From IMG/VR virus record IMGVR_UViG_3300043436_000653, positions 1 through 29,966 of that record: a stretch of DNA of 29,966 nt. One strand, written 5' to 3'. The position numbers and the translations under genes are program-made. Below the pieces are notes generated by a model. It had not been told where the DNA came from. It saw nothing but the letters and a program-made list of their open reading frames with translations, and ran no database searches. Positions 24,005 to 29,781 of the stretch are shown here, in pieces. The stretch's first letter is position 1; the number at the start of each line of letters is the position of its first letter. Source of the stretch: a virus.

Positions 24005-24423
24005 CCCCGTGGCCTCCGCTGCTTGCTGTCTTTCCAATCCACTGTCCCGATCTGCACGATGCCGGGGAAGTCATCGATGCGGAGAAAGCCACCAGTTGTG
24101 AGCCAAACACCGCCTTGTGCCGTTAGCCATGGATCGTTGTCGTAGTAGGCGCAAACCGTGCCGTCCCCATCCCTTGCCACCCACTCAACCCAATCGGGCA
24201 GCTTCTCCCATGCGATTACGTCTTGGGTCTTTGCGGGAAATGGGGCGGTGCGGTAGCTTATGCTGTTTAACCAGTTTGGCGAACTCAACGGTTCCCAGTC
24301 TTGGTCGCCGCCGCAGGTGAACAAAAACTTCCCACCCGCCTTCTCATGCTCATGCAGCGCGGCCTTTTCCTCATCGGTCAGCAGGCCATACGGCACTCGG
24401 TTGTTGGTCATGTCTACGCTCAT
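24001..24423 (-). CDS. unknown phage protein with SH3-like/beta features
   Basis: A 140-aa protein. The start holds NNRVPYGLLTDEEKAAL, then EHEKAGGKFLFTCGGDQDWEP, and a tryptophan-rich middle (WEKLPDWVEWVARDGDGTV). The pattern suggests a small beta domain. ATGA overlap with the previous gene and GGAG upstream of the 24423 start. Function not recognised. Confidence 0.65.
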   Translation of the reverse strand: MSVDMTNNRVPYGLLTDEEKAALHEHEKAGGKFLFTCGGDQDWEPLSSPNWLNSISYRTAPFPAKTQDVIAWEKLPDWVEWVARDGDGTVCAYYDNDPWLTAQGGVWLTTGGFLRIDDFPGIVQIGTVDWKDSKQRRPRG

Positions 24424-24626
24424 TTCGTAGGCTCCTTCGCGTCTTCAAAGCATACGCTATTGAACCATCCTTCGATGCCTACGAGTTTAATCTTGGTGTG
24501 CCATGAATGAACATCTGTGCGCTCTAAGGTATAGGTGTGGCCTTCGATCAGAACACCACGGGGATCGCTGTTGCCACCCCACCGAACTTGTTCGTCGGTA
24601 GCACCAGTGTAAACTAACTTTTTCAT
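24420..24626 (-). CDS. small beta-barrel-like unknown protein
   Basis: A 68-aa protein (MKKLVYTGATDEQVRWGGN...). The alternating strands (VLIEGHTYTLERTDVHSW; TKIKLVGIEGWFNSVCF) suggest an SH3-like barrel. It begins inside the stop of the preceding gene. Such small proteins are common in early phage regions, and some bind host proteins. No specific partner is visible. Confidence 0.62.
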   Translation of the reverse strand: MKKLVYTGATDEQVRWGGNSDPRGVLIEGHTYTLERTDVHSWHTKIKLVGIEGWFNSVCFEDAKEPTK

Positions 24627-24841
24627 TTCCGCCCCCGTTCCCAAGCTGCCCGCGACAGGCGGTTGGCCAGCGCGTCGATGTCCTCGACACTGATCTGGCG
24701 GTTCGCCACGATGGCCCAGTAGACGAGGTCCATGAACCGCTTGGGCGGCAGCACTTGCGCTGCATTGCTGATCCCGAGTGCCGCCTCTGCCTGCACGTCT
24801 CTGTGCGGCATGGCCTCCTGTTTCTTGCGCCAGAACATCAT
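24623..24841 (-). CDS. small unknown helical protein
   Basis: A 72-aa mostly helical protein starting MMFWRKKQEAMPHRDVQAEA, with RFMDLVYWAIVANRQISVED in the middle. Two adjacent ATGs are possible (24841 and 24838). The first overlaps the preceding stop in ATGA form. No function recognised. Confidence 0.62.
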   Translation of the reverse strand: MMFWRKKQEAMPHRDVQAEAALGISNAAQVLPPKRFMDLVYWAIVANRQISVEDIDALANRLSRAAWERGRK

Positions 24842-25254
24842 GCCTCGTCTCCCGGCAAATCAAAGCAGGCGATCCGTACGACTCGCCCATCCGCGACCAA
24901 CTCTGACAGCTTGTTGGCCACGCTCTCGTCCGACATGTTCAGGTCTTCGGCGATCTCTTCGACAGTGGCGCGGCCCTGATCCAGATTTTCCAAGATCAAC
25001 TCGGCCAGCGTGTCACGGCGGGCCTGCGCCTGCGGCGGCTGGATCGGCGCGTCATCCAAGATGGTGACGGCCATCCACGGCGTCTTGTGGCCGTGCGTCG
25101 CATTCGGCACGACGATGGCCTGCACCTTCTGGCCGGGGCGGGCGGACTTGCTGTGCATCACCTTCGACGGGATGAACACGTTCTCCATCTGGTCCGTCAG
25201 GGCAAATGCGCTGCCAGTGTCCAGTTGGTTGGTAATGAGGATTTCTTGCTGCAT
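24838..25254 (-). CDS. OB-like plus winged-helix protein, possible regulator
   Basis: A 138-aa two-part protein. Residues about 1-70 read like a small OB/cold-shock-type barrel (SAFALTDQMENVFIPSKV; PGQKVQAIVVPNATHG; TPWMAVTI). Residues about 80-135 form a winged helix-turn-helix (TLAELILENLDQGRATVEEI, then AEDLNMSDESVANKLSELV, with a closing GRVVRIACF wing). This pairs nucleic-acid-binding folds in one early protein. A transcription or RNA-binding role is inferred. AAAGGAATAA ribosome site in the end of the preceding gene. Confidence 0.7.
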   Translation of the reverse strand: MQQEILITNQLDTGSAFALTDQMENVFIPSKVMHSKSARPGQKVQAIVVPNATHGHKTPWMAVTILDDAPIQPPQAQARRDTLAELILENLDQGRATVEEIAEDLNMSDESVANKLSELVADGRVVRIACFDLPGDEA

Positions 25255-25258
25255 TTGT

Positions 25259-25435
25259 TTATTCCTTTGCTTCCAGTTTTTTCAGTTGGTCTTCGGCGTC
25301 GCGCTGATAGTGAAGAAGAATGCCGATCTCTTCCCCTACCCATGCGGGGCGGACACCCGTCCCGTATCTCCTTTCCAGATCTTCGATCTGGCTCTGCCGC
25401 AGTTCGATGTAGGCTAGTAGGTCTTGCTTGCTCAT
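25259..25435 (-). CDS. small coiled-coil protein, unknown
   Basis: A 58-aa helical protein (MSKQDLLAYIELRQSQIEDL, then a break at GTGVRPAWVG and a second helix LLHYQRDAEDQLKKLEAKE). It looks like a helical hairpin. The start overlaps the preceding stop (TGATG). It is too short to assign. Confidence 0.6.
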   Translation of the reverse strand: MSKQDLLAYIELRQSQIEDLERRYGTGVRPAWVGEEIGILLHYQRDAEDQLKKLEAKE

Positions 25436-25626
25436 CACATGATCCCCAATCTGTCCAAGGCAAAGTATGATTTCTTGTAACTCTCGATGAGGCGGTCAAC
25501 ACGCTCGATCTTGGCATCGATGCGCTGGCTGGCCACGTCGCCGGGAATGTTGGTCAGCGTCTCGCGGTAATCCCACAGCGCCGTCAGCACGATGTGGGTG
25601 TCGTTGGCTCCAAGCCTGACAGCCAT
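25435..25626 (-). CDS. small helical protein, unknown
   Basis: A 63-aa protein (MAVRLGANDTHIVLTALWDY...) followed by an Arg/Asp-rich helix (DAKIERVDRLIESYKKSYFA). The ATG at 25626 lies one base after the preceding stop, with GGGGTGGTGAG upstream. Function not recognised. Confidence 0.6.
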   Translation of the reverse strand: MAVRLGANDTHIVLTALWDYRETLTNIPGDVASQRIDAKIERVDRLIESYKKSYFALDRLGIM

Positions 25627-25627
25627 C

Positions 25628-25726
25628 TCACCACCCCATCCCGAAGCCGAAGAGGAAGCCCGCGTAGAGCAGGCCGAAGAGGCACATGATGCCGATGAGG
25701 TCGGCGGCGATGTCACGGATACGCAT
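25628..25726 (-). CDS. 32-aa membrane micro-protein
   Basis: A 32-residue protein: a short polar start (MRIRDIAADL), then one membrane helix (IGIMCLFGLLYAGFLFGFG). It has an AAGGAG ribosome site eight bases before the ATG, and its ATG overlaps the preceding stop (TAATG). This is strong support for such a short gene. Role unknown. Confidence 0.6.
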   Translation of the reverse strand: MRIRDIAADLIGIMCLFGLLYAGFLFGFGMGW

Positions 25727-25926
25727 TACTTGGTCTCCTTCATAGCGTTGTTGATGGCGGTGTTCAGGCGCTGGGCCAACTCGGCGCGGTTGAGATAGAG
25801 CGCGATCTCTGCGGTGTTGGATACTTCGCCGCCGAGTGTCGCATTCTGCGTCGCGGCGACCATTTCCTTGACGCACTGAAGCGCGATCTCGGCCTGCTCC
25901 AGCGTGAGGGTTACGGTCTTGGTCAT
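25726..25926 (-). CDS. small helical protein, unknown
   Basis: A 66-aa protein (MTKTVTLTLEQAEIALQCVK...) of two to three helices. It has a strong AAGGAG ribosome site and a CAAACAAGGA leader shared with two upstream genes of this operon. No family recognised with confidence. Confidence 0.65.
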   Translation of the reverse strand: MTKTVTLTLEQAEIALQCVKEMVAATQNATLGGEVSNTAEIALYLNRAELAQRLNTAINNAMKETK

Positions 25927-25951
25927 GCTAGTCTCCTTGTTTGCTATGCTG

Positions 25952-26191
25952 TCAGTGGCCGATGATTGTCTTCTGGATACGGCCATCGCGCCCAAAGATG
26001 CGGACGGGCTTGTCGGCATCCAGTTGCTTGGCCAGTGCGATGGCGTCACGCTTGTGGTAGCCGAACTTGGCGTCTCCGATCTGGTAGTGGTTCTCAATGG
26101 TGTACTCAACCAAAGCCCATCCAGTGCGGGCATCGATGAAGAACACCTCGAACATGGTAGAGAATTCGTTGGTAGAGGTCAGGTCGGTCAT
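25952..26191 (-). CDS. small unknown protein
   Basis: A 79-aa protein with alternating strands and a helix: FEVFFIDARTGWALVEYTI, then KFGYHKRDAIALAKQLDAD and a basic end. ATG at 26191 is chosen over 26200 because AAGGA then sits eight bases away; for 26200 it would be too close. Separated from the next upstream gene by a strong hairpin (26218-26257). Confidence 0.62.
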   Translation of the reverse strand: MTDLTSTNEFSTMFEVFFIDARTGWALVEYTIENHYQIGDAKFGYHKRDAIALAKQLDADKPVRIFGRDGRIQKTIIGH

Positions 26192-26217
26192 GGCGGTCAT
26201 CCTTGTTTGTTTGTTGG

Positions 26218-26257
26218 CCTTCGGGATGCCAGCCCCGCAGGGCTGGTCACCGGAAGG
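26218..26257 (-). terminator. two-part hairpin in the leftward operon
   Basis: Inner stem CCAGCCC (26229-26235) pairs with GGGCTGG (26240-26246) around a four-base loop. An outer stem CCTTC-GG pairs with CC-GAAGG (26218-26225 with 26250-26257) with one mismatch. It begins just after the first gene of the leftward operon. No T run, so it is more likely a partial terminator or a stabilising or processing site than a full stop. Confidence 0.5.
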
Positions 26258-26551
26258 TCAATCCTTGAACCTTACGTTGGTTTTGTTGAATTTTGGGTGA
26301 TTGTCATAGCGGCCAAACTGAACGTGAATTTTGCCGTCGGCATCGCTTCTGACCGATCCGTTCCACCACTTATTGCCAGTGTTGTAACGGCCTTCGATCC
26401 CATAAGCGAAAAGCCACCCGTATTCCTCAACCTTCAGGGCGCGGACTCGCCGGGTTTCACGGCCCAGTGTCAAGTCAACTGTGCCTTCTATGTCGCCCAA
26501 TTGCGAAACGCCTGTCTGGGTGAAGCTGTCGCAGTCAATCGTGATGGTCAT
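26258..26551 (-). CDS. first gene of leftward operon, unknown
   Basis: A 97-aa beta-rich protein (TITIDCDSFTQTGVSQLGDI; RVRALKVEEYGWLFAYGIEG; GKIHVQFGRYDN). As the promoter-proximal gene it should be the most expressed of the operon. ATG at 26551 is preferred over 26560 because AAGGA then lies at proper spacing. No function recognised; a host-takeover role is possible by position only. Confidence 0.65.
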   Translation of the reverse strand: MTITIDCDSFTQTGVSQLGDIEGTVDLTLGRETRRVRALKVEEYGWLFAYGIEGRYNTGNKWWNGSVRSDADGKIHVQFGRYDNHPKFNKTNVRFKD

Positions 26552-26584
26552 GTTGGTCATCCTTGTTTGCTAGTTCGTGAGACC

Positions 26585-26612
26585 ACCATACAGCCACCCG
26601 CACCGCATGCAA
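26585..26612 (-). promoter_or_regulatory. candidate leftward early promoter
   Basis: On the minus strand, TTGCAT (26612-26607) and TATGGT (26590-26585) are spaced by 16 bases and lie 34 bases before the first leftward start. The match to the sigma-70 boxes is fair only. It is eight bases from the operator-like repeat. Confidence 0.35.
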
Positions 26613-26620
26613 GCAAGAAA

Positions 26621-26635
26621 ATGCGCTTGACGCAT
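26621..26635. promoter_or_regulatory. operator-like inverted repeat ATGCG-N5-CGCAT
   Basis: A perfect five-base-pair inverted repeat with a five-base centre (CTTGA), in the only divergent intergenic region of the window. It overlaps a TTGACG -35 box. A Cro-like protein is encoded just downstream, so this is its most likely binding site. Binding itself is inferred. Confidence 0.6.
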
Positions 26636-26655
26636 ATTTTTTTTCACCCTAAGCC
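26627..26655 (+). promoter_or_regulatory. candidate rightward early promoter
   Basis: TTGACG (26627-26632) is a near-consensus -35 box. Seventeen bases on is TAAGCC (26650-26655), a poor -10. A run of eight T lies in the spacer. The ATG of the Cro-like gene is 30 bases after the -10. Position and operator overlap support the call more than the -10. Confidence 0.45.
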
Positions 26656-26684
26656 TAAAGCATCTAAACAAGGGAGAGCGCCAA

Positions 26685-26903
26685 ATGATGGCTCAGAAAC
26701 AAATCAGGCAATGGTGCGCCAAGGATGGCCGAAAGCTGGGCTGGGTCGCACAGCAGATTCCGGTGGCATCCTCCAGCTTCAGTCGCTGGATGACGGGCCG
26801 CATCGTGCCATCCGCAGTCTATCGCCACCGCATCGCGGACATCACTGGGATCGAAGATTTGCGGTTTGAAGAAGAATGGATCAGTGAAGGAGCGACAGCA
26901 TGA
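26685..26903 (+). CDS. Cro-like helix-turn-helix protein
   Basis: A 72-aa DNA-binding protein. The helix-turn-helix is at about residues 18-40 (LGWVAQQIPVASSSFSRWM, followed by TGRIVPSAVYRHRIADITG), the pattern of small Cro/YdaS-like repressors. It is the first gene of the rightward early operon and likely represses one or both divergent promoters by binding the nearby inverted repeat. AAGGGAGAG ribosome site. No matching larger CI-type repressor is seen in the window. Confidence 0.78.
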   Translation: MMAQKQIRQWCAKDGRKLGWVAQQIPVASSSFSRWMTGRIVPSAVYRHRIADITGIEDLRFEEEWISEGATA

Positions 26904-27166
26904 AGCGCGGCGAAATACTCGACACGGCCAAGCATTGCGTGATGGTTGATCGGGCAGCAACGCATGGCGACGCGGAGCAAAATTTCGGCCTCGTCTCGGC
27001 GTTTTGGACAGCTTACCTCAGCAAGAACATTACCCCACACGATGTGGCCGTGATGATGACGCTGTTCAAGCTGGCGCGCATGAAGGCCAACCCAGCACAC
27101 GTAGACTCAGCCACAGACGCAGCAGGATATGCCGCCATCGGTGGCGAGATTGGATCGGAGGCGTGA
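26900..27166 (+). CDS. DUF6378-like protein
   Basis: An 88-aa protein with the features of the phage DUF6378 group: DRAATHGDAEQNF, then SKNITPHDVAVMMTLFKLAR, and HVDSATDAAGYAAIGG. The all-helical layout with acidic residues recalls MazG-like nucleotide pyrophosphohydrolases, but catalytic activity is not established. ATGA overlap with the Cro-like gene; stop overlaps the next ATG. Confidence 0.83.
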   Translation: MKRGEILDTAKHCVMVDRAATHGDAEQNFGLVSAFWTAYLSKNITPHDVAVMMTLFKLARMKANPAHVDSATDAAGYAAIGGEIGSEA

Positions 27167-27717
27167 TGGAGGTCTGGCTGAAAATGCGGGAGCCTCATCA
27201 TGGCTATGAGGTAAGCGATCAAGGTGCAATTCGTAAGAAGATCAATTCCTCGCATCCAGAGCGTAAAAAGCCGTTCTGGTATGCAAGGCCATTCCACTCA
27301 AAGGGCTGCTTGAGGGTTGCAATCAACAACGGCAAAAAATTCACTGTGAGCCGCTTGGTGTACGACACCTTTGTAGGTGATTTGGAGGATGGATTGGTGA
27401 TCGCTCACCGCAACGGCAAATATGACGACAACAGGCCGGAAAACTTAGTACAGGTTCCACAGGTCGAAAATATCGCACACAAGCGCGAACACGGGACGTG
27501 GCAGGCATGTGAAAAGCATCCAGCAGCTTTGAGCGGACATTCCTTTAAAAAGGCAGAAGCTGTCAGAAATTTGTTGATGACAGCAAGGCGCGTTCCGTCT
27601 GGAAGCCTTGGAAGGGGAGAGCGAAAAAGAATTGCGGCTGAATGCGGTGTTGATCTTGAGTTTATCACAACAGTGCAAAAAGGAGGATGGACGCATGGCC
27701 CGCTACATCGGCATTGA
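27166..27717 (+). CDS. HNH homing-type endonuclease
   Basis: A 183-aa free-standing nuclease. It begins with a NUMOD4-like domain (YEVSDQGAIRKK), then an HNH core (AHRNGKYDDNRPENLVQV, residues about 85-102). A C-terminal putative DNA-binding helix region follows (about 135-175). Codon use is visibly more A/T-ending than in its neighbours, which suggests recent arrival. Its 3' end overlaps the resolvase start by 23 bases. Such genes spread by cutting phage genomes that lack them. Confidence 0.85.
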   Translation: MEVWLKMREPHHGYEVSDQGAIRKKINSSHPERKKPFWYARPFHSKGCLRVAINNGKKFTVSRLVYDTFVGDLEDGLVIAHRNGKYDDNRPENLVQVPQVENIAHKREHGTWQACEKHPAALSGHSFKKAEAVRNLLMTARRVPSGSLGRGERKRIAAECGVDLEFITTVQKGGWTHGPLHRH

Positions 27718-28132
27718 TTTGGGAAAGCAAGGTGCCATCGCGGTCATGGACGCTGACGACATGAGCGTCCGCGTCTACGACATGCCCGGCACCATAGAGG
27801 AAAAGCGCGCGATCCTGTCAGAGATCGGCAGCGTGCGGTGCGCGTGGATCGAAAAGCCGTTTTTCCCAAGGATGATCGGCATCAAGAACGCTGTCACCAT
27901 CGCGCAGGCCTACGGCGAGATGAAGGCCTGCCTGTTCTTCGCTGGCGTGCCGACGAATGAAGTGCCGCCAGCGACGTGGAAGAAGCACTTTGGCCTGTCC
28001 ACCGACAAGGACGCATCCAGAGCATACGCATCGAGCGTGTTCCCGGATCAGTCCAATCTGTGGGCGCGCAAGAAGGACGACGGCAGGGCCGAGGCGGCGC
28101 TGATCGCATATTACGGATGGAGGAAGAAATGA
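27695..28132 (+). CDS. RuvC-like Holliday junction resolvase
   Basis: A 145-aa RNase-H-fold resolvase. Acidic catalytic positions can be seen: Asp in GIDLGKQGAIAVMD (residue 7), Glu in AWIEKP and the C-terminal Asp pair before GRAEAALIAYYGW. It would cut recombination or replication branches before packaging. ATG at 27695 follows a strong AAAGGAGG ribosome site. The end overlaps the RecE-like gene (ATGA). Confidence 0.86.
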   Translation: MARYIGIDLGKQGAIAVMDADDMSVRVYDMPGTIEEKRAILSEIGSVRCAWIEKPFFPRMIGIKNAVTIAQAYGEMKACLFFAGVPTNEVPPATWKKHFGLSTDKDASRAYASSVFPDQSNLWARKKDDGRAEAALIAYYGWRKK

Positions 28133-28941
28133 GAATAAAGCTGACCAACCAATCTTACCACGCCCACCCAGCCATCTCGTCCTCGGACGTGAAAGCGGTT
28201 TACAAAACCTCGCTGGCTCACTGGAAGGGCAAGGTCCGCAAGCCCAGCAGCGCCTTCGCTATGGGGTCAGCCGTCCACGCGCTTGTCCTAGAGCCCGAAG
28301 ACGATCTGGTGCGCCGTGGCCCGGAAGATCGTCGCGGTGACAAGTGGAAGAAAGCCCAGCTTGAGGCTGATCTGGATGGCGTCATCCTCCTGCCCGAGGG
28401 CGACTTCGATCTGGCCGCGCGCATCGCAGACGCAACCAAAGCCCATCCGGTCTTGGCCCAGTATCTGGCCGATCCAACCTTTGTCGCTGAAGCCAGCTTC
28501 TTCGGCATCGACCCAGAAACAGGCGTGTCGATCAAATGCAGACCAGACGGCTATCTGCCCGAAGCTGGCCTTGTGTTCGATCTGAAGACCACCACCGACG
28601 CCAGCCCAGACGGCTTCCCGCGTGAATTGCGAAAGTACGCATACGACGTGCAGGCCGCCTTTTACCTGCGCGCCCTGCGTGCCGCTGGCTACAAGGCCGA
28701 CACCTTCATCTTTATCGCTGTCGAGAAGGAGCCGCCTCACGCTGTCGGCCTGCACGCTCTCACCGACCGCTATCTGGAACACGCAGACATGGTCGTGACC
28801 CAGACCCTCCAAAAGATCAGCAACGCCATCGCCGTTTCCGACTTCACAACGGGCTGGCCGCTGATTAACACTATCGACCTGCCGCGTTGGCAGACCGAGA
28901 CCGCCGACGACGATATCTTTACCGAGACCGTCGATTTCTAA
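28129..28941 (+). CDS. RecE-like PD-(D/E)XK exonuclease
   Basis: A 270-aa nuclease of the DUF3799/RecE type. The N-terminal part (ISSSDVKAVYKTSLAHWKGK; FAMGSAVHALVLEP) and the catalytic KCRPDGY then VFDLKTT (about residues 143-162) with the following QAAFYLRAL motif are characteristic. It would resect double-stranded DNA to a 3' strand for recombination with the DNA-binding protein encoded next. Confidence 0.9.
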   Translation: MRIKLTNQSYHAHPAISSSDVKAVYKTSLAHWKGKVRKPSSAFAMGSAVHALVLEPEDDLVRRGPEDRRGDKWKKAQLEADLDGVILLPEGDFDLAARIADATKAHPVLAQYLADPTFVAEASFFGIDPETGVSIKCRPDGYLPEAGLVFDLKTTTDASPDGFPRELRKYAYDVQAAFYLRALRAAGYKADTFIFIAVEKEPPHAVGLHALTDRYLEHADMVVTQTLQKISNAIAVSDFTTGWPLINTIDLPRWQTETADDDIFTETVDF

Positions 28942-28965
28942 ACCAAGCCAAAGAGGAGCAAACCA

Positions 28966-29619
28966 ATGGCTGATAATACCGACTTCCTGAAAGTGTTGGC
29001 GAAAAACGTCACGCTGCAATACCCGAAATTGAGCGGCACCCACCGCTTCAACACCCAGAAGCAGGCCAGCGAACCCTGCGCGCAGACCGCGTCCAACGCG
29101 GCTTGGAGCGTGGACTTCGAGATGCCCAGAGATCAGGCCAAGCCGCTGTTCGATGAAATGCGCGCCCACTATGACGCCTCCCGCACGCGCAACACTAAGC
29201 TGCCTCCGTTCTCCAAGGTCTTCGGCATGAAGAAGCTGAAGGACGAACAGGGAAACGAAACGGGCATCATCAAGTTCAGCGCCAAGCGGAACGGCGTGAA
29301 GAAGGATGGCACCCTCAACAAGGCACCCACTGTGATCGACGGCCAAAAGCAGCCCATCGCCGATCTAAACTTCTGGGGCGGCTCCAAAGGCACCGTGCGC
29401 GCATGGGCCGTGGCTGTGATCGACCCTGAAGGCGTCGGCGGCATCAGCCTGCTTCTGGACGCGGTGCAGGTCACCGAAGCCCGCTATGGCGACGGCGGCA
29501 TGGACGATTTCGACACGGTCGAAAGCAAGGCCGATCCGTTTGAGCAGGCCCGCAAGCCGCTGGATGAACAGAAGCGCGAAAGCATCAAGCAGGAACTGGA
29601 CGACGAAATCCCGTTTTGA
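28966..29619 (+). CDS. DUF2815-like ssDNA-binding protein with SSB-type tip
   Basis: A 217-aa protein of the DUF2815/gp2.5-like OB-fold group, with FEMPRDQAKPLFDEM, then LNFWGGSKGTVRAWAV and LLLDAVQVTEARYG. It ends in an acidic tail, QELDDEIPF. The last six residues match the bacterial SSB C-terminal tip (E. coli ends DDDIPF) that recruits partner enzymes. With the RecE-like and RuvC-like proteins it forms a recombination set. Confidence 0.87.
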   Translation: MADNTDFLKVLAKNVTLQYPKLSGTHRFNTQKQASEPCAQTASNAAWSVDFEMPRDQAKPLFDEMRAHYDASRTRNTKLPPFSKVFGMKKLKDEQGNETGIIKFSAKRNGVKKDGTLNKAPTVIDGQKQPIADLNFWGGSKGTVRAWAVAVIDPEGVGGISLLLDAVQVTEARYGDGGMDDFDTVESKADPFEQARKPLDEQKRESIKQELDDEIPF

Positions 29620-29626
29620 CAAAGAA

Positions 29627-29659
29627 GAACCCCGGCGTGAGACCAACGCGCCGGGGTTC
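29627..29659 (+). terminator. strong hairpin after the ssDNA-binding gene
   Basis: GAACCCCGGCG (29627-29637) pairs with CGCCGGGGTTC (29649-29659), 11 perfect pairs; TG/CG adds two weaker pairs inside, leaving a seven-base loop. It starts seven bases after the stop codon. No T run follows, so it may slow, protect or partly stop transcription before the downstream replication gene. Confidence 0.6.
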
Positions 29660-29698
29660 AAGTAAGGCAGGCGGAACCGAGGAGGAGCAGGTTCCAAG

Positions 29699-29734
29699 AT
29701 GTGTGAGAGCAACCCAACACAAGGATTACAATAA
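29699..29734 (+). CDS. 11-codon leader ORF (uORF 1)
   Basis: ATG at 29699 encodes MCESNPTQGLQ. GGAGGAG lies upstream in the loop of a small inverted repeat (GGAACC/GGTTCC, 29673-29695). Its stop overlaps the next ATG (TAATG). Likely a coupling device rather than a functional peptide. Weak evidence on its own. Confidence 0.35.
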   Translation: MCESNPTQGLQ

Positions 29735-29781
29735 TGCAGTCTATATCTGGTGGCAAGTGCAGCGGTGGCCACAATGTCTGA
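29734..29781 (+). CDS. 15-codon leader ORF (uORF 2)
   Basis: ATG at 29734 encodes MQSISGGKCSGGHNV, with AAGGA about eight bases upstream. Its stop lies a few bases inside the start of the next gene, so ribosomes leaving it could restart at 29774. That gene has only a weak ribosome site of its own. Confidence 0.38.
   Translation: MQSISGGKCSGGHNV

Noticed and set aside
24627-24890. Upstream extension of the 68-aa protein to an ATG at 24890
   Set aside because: The added sequence is Arg/Gly/Gln-rich shadow of the next gene, while ATG 24626 has normal coupling to it.
25904-26869. A 321-codon plus-strand frame running opposite the leftward operon and into the Cro-like gene
   Set aside because: It crosses the control region and has no ribosome site; the minus-strand genes have leaders and coupled starts.
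28288-29346. A 352-codon minus-strand frame opposite the RecE-like and ssDNA-binding genes
   Set aside because: The plus-strand genes have clear family motifs; this frame has none and crosses two genes.
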